Source of the DNA: Thunnus maccoyii
Taxonomy: Eukaryota; Chordata; Actinopteri; Scombriformes; Scombridae
Assembly (NCBI RefSeq): GCF_910596095.1
Contig: NC_056543.1
Span: 26,050,542-26,114,541 of the forward strand
Direction of reading: 5' to 3'
DNA length: 64,000 nt
The notes under the pieces are model-generated. The model saw nothing but the letters and a program-made list of their open reading frames with translations, was not told the DNA's origin and made no database searches. Of the stretch, positions 11,821 through 26,808 are shown in pieces; the stretch's first letter is position 1, and each line of letters begins with the position of its first letter. Made by a program: the position numbers and the translations under genes.

Positions 11821-14800
11821 TTAGGCCTCGCTCTCTCCGGCTGATGAGGTGTTCTGCACTTCCTCCTCCAGAATGGGCACGATCAGGTTGTCCTTGGACA
11901 TCAGGTTGTACTTCATTACGAAGCGTGTGAATCGGTGACACAGGAACGTTTCATTCTGTACATACACACACGACATGACCAAAACAATGAAAATCTGCAT
12001 CCTGTTTCTTCACCATTCTGCAGTCCTGTCATTACTTTTTTAACAGCACTCAGTGTGTCAAACTTTGCCGTTATTTCATTGTCACTGAGGTGAAAAACTC
12101 ACAAGAAAATGTAACTCACAAGTCATTACTAACACTGGCTGTAGAAGTTATGTGGGACTATTGTTCATAAGCATATATATTATAGTTGGTAAAGTAATAA
12201 ACTTGATAAGTTTTGTATTTGGAGGTGAAATTGTAGGATTTTAGGTCTCTATTCTGCGTTTTTCCACAGACACCCACCTCATACTTATCAAATATCTGGC
12301 GGTGATGGAAGTAGGCATGAGAGAATATCCTATAGATGCGACGACAGACAGAACCCAGTTTGGCCACTGATGACTCCTTGATGCTCACCCTGGAAACAGA
12401 AATCAGACACCGTTAGATCCTGCTGCTAGACCATTCCTATTCAATGTAAAGCCAAAGTTGTTTAAATGCCCAGTGGCTGATGACTGACCTGCTGGGGAAG
12501 TATTTGTTGCTATTGAGAAGACAGGCAGCTCCGTCCAGCGTGTGCCTGGTATAATCAATGGCAGGGCACTACAGATGAAGCAGCAACAAAAGATAAACAA
12601 AGAAGACACATAGATTAGAATTATGTTTTGCCTCGCATGAAGCTCAGGGATTCATATATATGAAAGTTGTCCATACAGGTAATAATCAATACTGTGAAAA
12701 CCAGTCTTGACTCACCTCTTTGGGTGTCTTGTGGGCAGCACATAAAAAGATCCACTGCTCTGTGGCTGTCATCTGGGTGCAAGTGTCTGGATGGCACTCA
12801 CTCTGGGGGAAGAAAGACCAGCATCAGTATTGCTGATACAAAGTAAACATTCCTAACAAGGACAGATCCATCTGTACATCTGTCTCTTCAAACAGTATCC
12901 GTTAGTGGTGACGTTCTGACAAGATCTACGTCTGCTGTCTGTGCTACTAAAGGAGCCTGTTTGCTATAAACAGCTGGAGGAAACATCAGGATCTAGGACA
13001 ACTTTTGATGTGTGGCTACATAAGATCCAGATGAAAATCCATTTACAGAATGAGACAACAGAACAACTATTATCATTTTGAAGCTGCAGCAATAATAGCT
13101 GGCTCATCTGGTTTTGAAATAAAGATCTGACGACTATATCTTGAATAGGAAATTTAATTCTGTCATTGAACTAACATTAGACTCTAACATTAGATATATT
13201 AGAAACTGCCCATCCCAGATCTTTGCATTTGGTACAGACACGAGATTGAGACTGTGTCCTTGTATCAAAGCAACATCAAATCCAAAGTTTTAAAACATTT
13301 TTGATCTGTATGTCTGTGAGCAGAGCACACTTACCTGCAGTTTGACTGCTAGTCCATTGAGCTCCAGGCAGAATTGCCTACAAATAAGACAGAACAGGAG
13401 CACAGTCAGAATTAAAAAAAAAGACATGAGCATGAGTGAGTAATCTTGGCAGATTCAACCATGATTTGTACTTGAGCAACCAGATGATCAAACATTTATT
13501 TTTTTTAACACATACCTGAGGTGCTCATACTTCCACACCCCCTCATCCTGACCCTCTGGAGGTTCCAGGATTTTGTCGATGTTGGAGCAATCTGACCGAA
13601 TGTTCTGCTGTATGTACTGTAACAGAGCATCACACATGCACTTTTAGTAGGCGCTCACACAGCCACAGCAACACCATCTCCATTACCTTAATGTGGCCAT
13701 GATTAACTGTAACTGATTCTAGTTTACAGTTTCTACTGTGTGTGGGACATTAAAATAAGGATACCAGCAAAGATCAAGTTTCAAAACACCATTGCATGTG
13801 GGCCACACTACCAGCACGAGTTGTTTTTATGATCTGTGTTATGACACTATGTCTGAGATTTTGAATGTGAAACTGTAATACTGCGGCATAGTCTGAATGT
13901 AACTCCATCATATCACCCACAACCACTCTGTTAGATTAAGGGACGGGTTCACAGTTTTTCAAGTGTGTCTTAAAACAACAGTCAGGTGCCCATATGAACA
14001 GTGAAAGAGGTTTCCCTCGCTGTAATCATTCCTCCTGTTCATACTGGCTATTAAAAGATCCCCTTCAAATGACTTTCAATGTAAGTGATGGGGGCCAAAA
14101 TCCACAGTGTGTCCACACAGTCATGTAGTGCAAAAATGTATGACAGAGCTATTTTCTCTCTATTTTTTAATTATTATTTGTCAGACGTGACGCTGACTGA
14201 CAACCCTCTTCATTTAGTGTCAAACCCGCTACAACACACACACAGTCATGTCGGTAAGGCCGTCTGATACGGCTAAGTCATCCAAAAAACTGAGGAAATC
14301 GACGCTAACAGCTAAATTAAAGCAGAGCAATACCAAACTATAAGCCTCATTTTACCAATGTTGTTTTGTGATTATTATTTTTTATGGCTCAGTGCAATCA
14401 CTCAATGTGAAAGATTATTTAAGGCCATTCACTTCTTCATGCTGATGTCTGAGTGTAATGTGTATTGAAGCACTTTCTTTGATTAAAAATAGCACAATGT
14501 GTTGCAAATTCATTGATATATATTCATTTCATTCAATGTATGATTAAATTTTGAACACTTCCTTATTGAATTGTTGAAATTTTATTAATCTACCACATGA
14601 TTAGGACACTCTTACTAGTGACAAAATGTAGGCTACTTAAATTGTATAATACAATTCAGGAAAATTAAAACAGAAAACACAGAATTTGGAAAAAATAAAA
14701 CAGAATCTGGAAAAAATTACAAAAGATTTCGTAAGACCATAGTTTAAAACCTATTTCAATGTTCATTCATTTGTTCATTCAATGTCATTTCATCCATGTT

Positions 14801-15718
14801 GCCCAACTCTAACTCCCCGCAGAGATGCATGCAGTTAGTAGTAACCCGGTTCAGTTTCCACCACCATGCCACTTCTGACCAGCTGAAAGGGGTGGGGAAC
14901 ACTGACTGACTGACATACACACACACACACAGACCATGACAACACACCTGTTGGACAGCCAGGGTGCTGTCCATCTCCTCAAACGATTCATCCGGCCAGT
15001 TGTAGAAATCCTACACATGGAGGAAGGACACATTTAGTCCACAAAGCTGCCACAGTAACATAACTTGACAAATGTTGCATAGCTGTCATCTGACGTCAAC
15101 TAACACGAATCAATCAAGCCATGATACGACTCATGACTAACTTGAATGGAGGAACATTATATAACTGTTAAATGTTTGCTAACTGAAGTTTGGTTTGATA
15201 TTTGGTGCCTCCGACTCTTTATCTGTCTAACGTTACATTAACTTATTCAATCCTCGAAGCTAAACTCGCTAGTTAGATAACGTCAGACGGGATGCGACTG
15301 CTTCCTGCAACACATTCAACGGTTGTTTGTTTGAGAATCGTATGCAAACTCCATTCACCAGATAGTCTATATAAGATTACTTGGGGAGTAATTATTGTCA
15401 CACGAAGTTCCGAGACGTGAAGCAACACCCCTTGGGGGTCGTTTAAGTTAACGCTACTCCAGGAACTAGACGGGGCGGCAGCTAACGTTTAGCTAGCTGG
15501 CTATTTCCAGGTCAGGCCCTTCCTATATGTTGTCTGCGGCCAAGTTAATCATCAAAAGACGTGCAGTAAAACGACATGGGTCAAATGAAACAGCGTCGCG
15601 AAGTCGTGGGTGTTCATTTCCAATAACATTGTTCTACTCCCGCCGGGTGGAAACCCACCTTTGCCTTGGTTCCAGGCCGATTCCTCCTGAGAACTGCAGT
15701 ACCCTCCGCCATGACCAT
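11821..15718 (-). CDS. mob4: MOB-like protein phocein (MOB4), complete, eight coding exons
   Basis: Non-catalytic subunit of the STRIPAK phosphatase-kinase complex, acting in the cytoplasm and at membranes. Exons on the minus strand: 15659-15718, 14948-15010, 13516-13616, 13335-13377, 12716-12802, 12489-12568, 12278-12389, 11821-11955. Phases match throughout and the product is 226 residues (human 225). It starts [17 protein letters not shown]. The Mob1/phocein domain has the expected zinc ligands, C92 and C97 in SECHPDTC and H169 and H174 in SHAYFHH. The end reads [19 protein letters not shown], one residue longer than human in this tail. The gene lies about 2 kb downstream of hspe1 on the same strand. 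A TGACGT (CRE-like) site lies at about 15752-15757, just upstream of the start. Confidence 0.97.
13930..14170 (+). repeat. Half copy of a long-palindrome repeat
   Basis: This mob4 intron segment aligns in the same orientation with the left half of the element at 16605-17165. Shared blocks include GACGGGTTCACA, AAAACAACAGTCAGGTGCCC and AATGTAAGTGATGGGGG. The right half is missing. Confidence 0.75.
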
Positions 15719-15789
15719 CGCGACAGAATGCCCGGATGTTCGTCAGCAGCTGTGACGTAGCAGCGGACTCGGATATGATCCGTAGGCGC

Positions 15790-16600
15790 TGCCTATTCAA
15801 ATCACGTACTTGAGTAAAAGTATACCACAATGTAAAACTACTGCATTCAAAGTCTCACTTAAGTTGAATGAGGACGATCGAAATAAAGCCATAAACTCAA
15901 TTACCTCTGTTTTTATCCGTAACGTCAAACAAAGTTTAACCTTTACATACTGTTCATACGACCCTCCGCAGTATGACCGGGCTCAATATCCCTTTGTAGT
16001 TAGTCCCTTTACCAAATTTTGAACCACAAATGTATTTTGCATCCACATATATCTCATCAGTCATTAATAAATGGGTGATTGTATATGTAATGTTCCAGAC
16101 AGCAGAGTGCTTTCTAATGATGTCACATATATAATATAATATCGGTCACAGTGATCAAACCACTACTTTTACTTTAATATTTTACGTACATTTTGCTGCT
16201 AATACTTATGTACTTTTACTTGAGTAGAATTTTTCATGCAAGACTTTTACTTGTAATGGAGTATTTTTACATTGCTGAACTGGTACTTTTACTTAAGTAA
16301 AGGGACTTGAATACTTCTTCCACCACTGCCTAAATATATCATATAAAAATATTGTATGCAAAATATTAATCTGTCAGATGTGGAGTAAAAAGTACGATAT
16401 TTGCCCTTGAAATGCACTGCAGTAGAATAAAGTAGCAGAAAATGTAAATATTCATGTAAAAAATTACAAGTACCTCCAAATTGTACTTAAACACAGTATC
16501 TGATTGTTGTTCCATTAGTTACATACAGGTAACTAAGTACATTCACTCAAGTACTGTATTTAAACATTTTGAGTTACTTGTACTTTACTTTGGTATTTAC
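15790..16600. repeat. ACTTTTACTTAAGTA-type dispersed repeats (several fragments)
   Basis: Repeated ACTTTTACTTGAGTA / TACTTAAGTAAAGG motifs, with the typical end ACTTCTTCCACCACTG at about 16313-16328. This repeat is very common in percomorph fish genomes. Related fragments lie at about 36420-36560, 38930-39050 and 56530-56650. Confidence 0.7.
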
Positions 16601-16604
16601 ATTG

Positions 16605-17165
16605 GAGGACGGGTTCACAATTTTTCAAAATTCAAGTCTGTCTCAAAACAACAGTCAGGTGCCCGAATGAACACTGAAACAGTTTTTCTCACTGTAATCA
16701 TTCTTCCCGTTCGTACTGGCTAATAAAAGATCCCCATCAAATGTGTTTTCAATGTAAGTGATGGGGGACAAAATCCACAATGTGTCCACATAGTAGCAAA
16801 AATGCATTTTAAAGTTGTAAAGCTTATATGAGGCTTCAGCAGTCTGAGTTAGTCATATCAAGTGGATATCTGCCACATTTACAGTCTTTTTAGCATCACA
16901 TTCCCTCTTTGTGTTGCCAAAAGAGGGACTTTGGCATTAAAAAGACTAACTTTGAAAGATATTGACTTAAATTAACTATTTTGGATGGCTGAAGCTTCAT
17001 ATTAACATAAAATAAACTTGAATAAATTTTTGCACATTTTGAGGGCTTTGGATTTTGTCCTCCATCACTTTATAAGCATATTTAAGGAACTGTTACAATG
17101 TTCACCTGTTTGGGCAACTGAATATTGTTTTAAGACATACTTGAAAAATTATGAACCTATCCTTT
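16605..17165. repeat. Long imperfect palindrome (MITE-like element)
   Basis: The two halves are diverged inverted copies with the centre near 16918 (CCCTCTTT...AAAGAGGG). Matching arm blocks are TTTTTCAA-AGT-TGTCT-AAAACAA near both ends, GATGG-GGACAAAATCC further in, then AGGCTTCAGC / GAAGCTTCAGCC and AGTCTTTTTA. It lies between mob4 and hspe1 and encodes nothing. Confidence 0.75.
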
Positions 17166-17619
17166 AAAGCTACTATACACATAAGTAATTGTGTTATTTA
17201 TTGATGTAATTATAGTTTTTCAACTCATCTGACTTAATTGATTTTGGTCAGTACAGAGAAATATTTGTACTTTTTACTCCACAACATACTGTATAATTAT
17301 AGTTACTGGTCAAATGGCAGATAAAAGCTTTATGAACAAAACATAATTCATAAAATTATAAAACATGATAAGGTATTTTATATTAAACTACTACTAATAG
17401 CCAAGGCTGGATTAACAATGGGGCAAAGCAGGCCACTGTCCAGAACTCAAGACACCAAGAAACCGAAATGTCCAACTCCCCTGCTTAGCAACCTAAGATA
17501 AGGACGAAAGCTCTGGAAAAATCTGGTAAGTGAACCTTGATTTTAGTGTACTTTAACAGAAAAAAAGTTAACTGCTTTCAAGGACAGTATTTCATGAGAC
17601 ATAAAGTCAACAGCTCGCC

Positions 17620-17625
17620 TTTATT
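17620..17625 (-). terminator. Candidate hspe1 polyadenylation signal
   Basis: AATAAA on the minus strand about 140 bases past the hspe1 stop codon. This is a good position for a short 3' UTR. Confidence 0.6.
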
Positions 17626-17764
17626 ATTATAACAAAATGTGATTAGAATTATTTACAATTGCAACAACATAGAAAAAAGAAAAACAGACATGAATGACGC
17701 AACTTAATTTCTTCTCTCTGGGTATGACAAGGACTTCAGTTTTATAACAACAAAGAAAGACGGC

Positions 17765-20402
17765 TCATTCGACGTATTTTCCAAGGATATCTCCGTCACG
17801 GAACAGGAAATAGTCCTGGAGGACAGAATAAGAAAACATGAAATTGACCCAGTATGACAGGAAACATCCTTGAAAGATCCCTTTAAAAATTACACTGTAC
17901 CGCACCTTATCGTCCAGAATGACTTTAGTTCCACCGTACTCTGGTAAGAGGACCTTCTCTCCAACCTTCACACTGAGTGGCTGTACATTTCCTTTCTGGG
18001 AAAAAAAAAAAAACGTCAGGCAAAGAGTTACTCAACCACCCTGAGAGCCAAATTGCAACTATAAAAACACCACATTCCTTGTGGTATCTCCGCCCTCACA
18101 GTTGGGTAATTACCTGATTGACAGAGCCAGGTCCTACTGCCACTACTGTGGCCTGCAGCACCTTGCCTTGAGACTTCTCTGGCAGCATGATGCCACCTTT
18201 CGTTACCGTCTCTGCTGTAAGGCGCTCCACCAGCACCCGGTCAAACAGTGGCAGGAATTTTCTGAAGGCCTGTGAGTGACCACAAAGAGAGAAAATGAGC
18301 CCATAACATCACTATCAAATAACATTTGACTTGTGAAACACAACTGAATAAAGCCTTGATATTTGCTATAACAGCCCCCTTCATGGCCACTAGGGGGCTG
18401 TCTCAAGTCATAGATAGAGCATGTGTTACACAAAAAGTAAAGACCCCAACCCCCACTGACTTTATTGTAGGTTTTGCAACATCTGCAATCACACACTGAT
18501 ACCAAATAATCTCTATATAACTTGGTGCAGCACGATATCACCAAGTAAACTCTTATCTTGTTCAACTACAGTTAAAAATGCATGAGCTCAGGGTTTAGTT
18601 AAAATGTCATTAAATTTAAAAATCTTCTGGTTAAAATACAGGAATGATTAATTGACACTTGTGCTGCTCTGCAGGGAGAGGAGGAGGAGAGCACACAGGA
18701 ATAGGAGGGAGGCAAGGCTACATTTGGCTTAAGTAGAGACAGCGTCCAAAGAATAAATGAGCAGCTCCTTCACAGAGACGGCCTTTGTGAAGTCAATTAT
18801 TGCTCTGCTGAGTGTAATGAAAGTCAACTTTTCTTAATTATGTCCAAAATTTCAGGAAATGTCTTAAGTTACAAACTGCACATGAATGAAGTAGCTTTGT
18901 AAGATTTCAAACACCAGCTGCTGACAGTCTGATAACGGCAGATGATTCAAGTGACCTTGAGTGAAGGTTGTCTGGGAAAGAGGTGGTGGAAGTGGAAGGA
19001 GGGCGGGGAGAAGGATAGATCCCAGTTTGTTAACTGGCCAGAGGAGGTGGGGTTACTGCACTTTTTCATTGTGACTGTTTACCTTGAGGCTGGGAAGGAC
19101 ACCTCACTGATAAAATACATTGATGATAACATAAAGGCATCTTGGAATTTGAGGGAATTTCAGTCAGAGTTGCAAAATCTGATCACAAACAAACACTATG
19201 CTGTGATAACAGCTTTGACTGGCGATGAAACGTTACAAGATAACATTCCAGCCAGTTTGTCCAGTGTTCCAGAGGGGTCTCTGACTGGTTACTACTTTAT
19301 GAGGTGGTAGGAGAAGCTGCATAAGATGGTTATGATTAACCTCACCTTTAATGACTGTTCAGACCATGTAACAATGTCATATGAATGAACTGTTAACGTT
19401 ATACTGCAGTGTTTCTAATATTTTGTCCACCCCATTCAGATCAATGAAGGTTAACACCTCTCAGTATGATGCAATACAGCTCAACAGCCTCCAGAATGAC
19501 CATAAAGTTAAATCAGTTTCAACAAAAACTGAACATGTGCGGTAGTTTTACTAAGTGTAACCTAATAAATTGGCCACTCTGGGGTGTAATTAATACTCTC
19601 TGTATTCTAGTAGTACTTCTAGTAGTATCACTGTGAATGAATGAATGAATGAATGAATGAATGAATGAACGAACATAGAGTCATAGTATAGATAACTGGC
19701 ACAAAAGACTGCACTTCTGCTGCTATGTAAAATGAGTTTTGCTCTGACCTGACATGCTGGGCATGGATAGCATGGATAGGTCATAAGGTCAGAGTCTACG
19801 TTACGGAAGCCGCAAATGACTAAAACGAACAAGTAATTCATCTTTTTCCATTGACCAAGGGCGTGACTAGTGCAATATAGCAGATGAATCTGACCAACAG
19901 GTAACATTTAAAACTGTAACACGGGATCACGAGTCTGCCTATGAGATGCCTGACTTCAGTCATGCACACGCTGCAGCTGCAGTGATGAATGTCAGGATCG
20001 GTTAGCTGATTCTCAGTTGATCTGACGGATCTCTGATGTCCGTTTCAGAATAGAAAAAAACAATTTATACTCATTCATTAGTAGAAGCCAGACATACATC
20101 TGTGAGCTGACAGTGGGTTCGTAACTGCACCTGCAGGGTTAACGTTAATGCTGCTAAAGCTCATTAATCACTACACTCATCATTCATTTGTCTAGATAAA
20201 TATGCCTAAATGTTTCCTTCTCACCTGGCCTCTAAACTGTGTGACCTTGTGAATGTAAAGGCAGCTAACATTACATTAGCTGCTACCGATAACTTAGCCA
20301 GGTCAGATGCTAACCAGCCATATGTAGCTTGATAAATCATTCGGAAGATCCTCCATCATTTTCTCTACAAATGCCTTTTTTTGGGACAAAGTCTCTTACC
20401 AT
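17765..20402 (-). CDS. hspe1: Mitochondrial 10 kDa heat shock protein (Hsp10/chaperonin 10), complete
   Basis: Co-chaperonin that caps the Hsp60 ring in the mitochondrial matrix. Exons on the minus strand: 20400-20402 (start codon only), 18114-18269, 17906-17995, 17765-17815. These give 99 residues (human 102). The protein begins M-AFRKFLPLFDRVLVERL. The mobile loop that contacts Hsp60 is TVTKGGIMLPEKSQGK, containing the conserved IML. The end is DYFLFRDGDILGKYVE. The ATG is the last codon of exon 1 and is directly followed by the donor GTAAGA. It is divergent from hspd1 across a shared promoter with heat-shock elements, so it should be co-induced by HSF1. Intron 1 (18270-20399) holds a TGAA microsatellite and a dispersed repeat. 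Confidence 0.97.
18387..18398 (+). promoter_or_regulatory. CTCF-core-like motif in hspe1 intron 1
   Basis: CCACTAGGGGGC fits the core CTCF consensus (CCASYAGRKGGC) and lies inside a short inverted repeat (AGCCCCCT...AGGGGGCT). It is a motif match only. Confidence 0.3.
19380..19575. repeat. TTTATTAGGAACACCT-type dispersed repeat
   Basis: Contains CAACAAAAACTGAA-ATGTG and CACCCCATT blocks shared with the copy at about 37690-37930. It lies in hspe1 intron 1. Confidence 0.5.
19634..19673 (+). repeat. TGAA microsatellite
   Basis: About nine tandem TGAA units, lying in hspe1 intron 1. Confidence 0.9.
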
Positions 20403-20531
20403 TTCGTAATGTGTGAGGAGGTCTGAGAGACGGCTTGGAGCTGCACCCCGGTTTCTTCGTGAGCGTGGATGTGACACACTTGAAGGGGAATCTCTCCACG
20501 TGAGGAAATATCCAGAACCCTCTTGCGCAAG

Positions 20532-20543
20532 TGCGCATGCGCA
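20532..20543. promoter_or_regulatory. NRF1-type site
   Basis: TGCGCATGCGCA matches the NRF1 consensus YGCGCAYGCGCR exactly, about 130 bases upstream of the hspe1 start codon. NRF1 controls many nuclear genes for mitochondrial proteins. Confidence 0.7.
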
Positions 20544-20584
20544 TTACATGTCCCAAAACTTGCTGGGCGATTCTTTTAACTAAT

Positions 20585-20599
20585 AGAACGTTCTAGAAC
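20585..20599. promoter_or_regulatory. Heat-shock element 1 (perfect three-unit)
   Basis: AGAACGTTCTAGAAC is three perfect alternating nGAAn/nTTCn units, the binding site for an HSF1 trimer. Confidence 0.9.
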
Positions 20600-20750
20600 G
20601 CCCGACGCGAAGAGCAAAAACACTACTTTGTGTTTTTTCAGAATTCTAATTTTAATTTAGTGGTTTGTCTCATTTTAGAAACATTTCCACATAGAGCAAT
20701 ATTGCACAACGTCAACTTTGACCTTTATTTTTTTCCTCCAATGGCACAGG

Positions 20751-20765
20751 CGAAAATTCTGGAAT
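20751..20765. promoter_or_regulatory. Heat-shock element 2 (three-unit)
   Basis: GAAAATTCTGGAA (20752-20764) has GAA, TTC and GAA cores with exact two-base spacing. It lies between HSE1 and the likely hspd1 start. Confidence 0.85.
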
Positions 20766-21844
20766 CGTCAGCCCGGGAACGAGCGTCGACTCATTTTATG
20801 AATAAATGTCTCAAACACGATGACTTGTACACTCACTGTACCACTCTGTTATATTAATAATTATAATTCTGAGTAACACATGAGTTGTTTTCATTAAAAA
20901 TATGAATATAAAACCCATTATCTACACTAGTTTTAACGTTATTCATAGTCCGGGGCGTGCCGGTAAATTACCCGGATGTGATTGGCCATGTGCAGTCCCC
21001 TCTCTTCTGCTCAATTGCACCATACTGCTGTCCTCTCCTCCAGTCGTTATATCATTCCGTCTCGCAGACGTGCACCTTGTAGAAACTACAAGCCCTCTTA
21101 CCTCACAAGTAAGTGCTGACAATTTCTAATGTGTTTAAAGCTACGTAGCAAATATTACAGGCTGTATACTTTTGACCAACGCTGGCCTTTTTACGTGTAA
21201 CGGTGTGTTAGCCAAGAGGTGACATTTTTCAGGGAACGCTAGCTTCAAAGTGCTTCTAGCGTGATTGTACTTCTCAACTGCAAGGGCATGCATGCTGAAA
21301 TGTTACAACGGACTTTAATTAGCTGGCCAACTATCTTTGCAGCGGCCTAAATGTTCTTAATTTAGACGGACACTGAATTTTATTCATTCAGGGGTGTCGT
21401 GTCTCGGGTCTGACTGGTGAAATCTTAAATTTCTATATTGAAGTCCTGTTCTACTGGAGTGCTGCGAACAACTTAAATGATGATTCAGGAAGAGTCTTTA
21501 TTAATCACGGTGCGCCTTAAATTACACTAGTGTCGAGCAGTTCTTGGTCAGAGGGTGGCTCACAGTGTGATGGGGAGGCAGTTCCTGCACATGCTTTTCA
21601 CAATTTGACCTTGTGACGCACGACCTGAAGAGGACACGTGGGTTTAACAGGAACAGCTTTTGAGATATATTTTATAACCCAGTCACGATCAATTTTAATG
21701 TAAATATGAATCTGGTTCTTCATTATGAATTCAATGAATAGAACAGTGGGCGGGTAGCTAGACGCAGTGGTCGTTTTTCTTCAGGGGGTTAATTGGGACA
21801 TGGACACAGGCATTCAAACGTTTAATATCAATATGTGGAAGTAA

Positions 21845-22130
21845 TTGCTGGAGCGATTACTCAAACAATTTCTATGATCAATTAAACATTTTAAGACATT
21901 TATTAAGCAAAAATGCCAACAAAAACATTTACTAGTTGCAGCCTCTCAAATGCAAGAATCTGCTGATTTTCTCTGTTTTTACATCATTGTCTTTGTGTTT
22001 GAACTGTCGAATGGACAAAACAAGCAGTTTGAAGATGTCTCCTTCGGTTCTAATAAATTATGATGGGCATTTTCTGACAATTTATTGATCAGAATTAATC
22101 CTATGATTGAAAAGATGATGGACAAATACA
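21845..22130. repeat. GCTGCAACTAACGATT-type palindromic repeat, diverged
   Basis: Shares GTTTGAACTGTCGAATGGAC, AAACAAGCAGTTTGAAGA and TTTTCTGACA-TTTATTGATC blocks with the copy at about 1430-1710. It lies in hspd1 intron 1. Other copies are near 26140-26390, 34900-35150, 55060-55285 and 59060-59360. Confidence 0.65.
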
Positions 22131-22676
22131 TAAAGAAGGTAGTTGCTGGCCCAATGGGATTGAATATACTTGGATAGTTGTGGTCAACCAAATTAGAAAG
22201 TAGCATTCAAAACCAAAGTTAAGTTATATATTAATATTAATCTATTATGGTGGTTTGGAAGCATATCTATCCCTTGAATCAGATGCAAATTGAAGGTCTG
22301 CTGTGACATGTTTTCCCGGTTTAAGAGCACTTTTTTTATGTTGGTGTATGTCAGTCAGATAATCCTGAGAATGTTTTACTAGCTGATAAGTAGTTCATTC
22401 ATTGACTGGTGGTGCTGCATACCACCAGTGACCACTAGGGGCAGAGTTAACCTTTGTAACACATCATCTGTCCTCCTGGGGTGGTGTGGGGTGATGAATG
22501 GACATGGAGAATAATTATTCAGGTGTACTTTGGTTGCATTCATCGCATGTCAAACACATCTATTTTCAGTGCACATAAATATCATGTGACATGAACTTCC
22601 AGCCCTTTCAAAGAGCTCCGGTACATCTCAGTGATCATTAATAGGGTGGGATGTGGTCTCAGATATGTTGCCTTAA

Positions 22677-26808
<4,132 letters not shown>

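Larger units (their letters stand above)
20403..21108. promoter_or_regulatory. Bidirectional hspe1/hspd1 promoter with hspd1 5' UTR exon
   Basis: This region separates the hspe1 start codon (minus) from a likely non-coding first exon of hspd1 (plus). It holds two perfect heat-shock elements, an NRF1 palindrome, and an ETS-like CCGGATGTG (20972-20980) followed by an inverted CCAAT box (20981-20985). A strong donor, GTAAGTG at 21109, marks the likely end of the hspd1 non-coding exon. The human HSPD1/HSPE1 pair is also head to head with a non-coding HSPD1 first exon. Transcription start sites are inferred. Confidence 0.8.

Noticed and set aside
18942-19310. 122-codon open frame on the plus strand inside hspe1 intron 1
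   Set aside because: No recognisable domain, no splice or promoter context, and composition like the surrounding intron. Probably chance or a decayed repeat.
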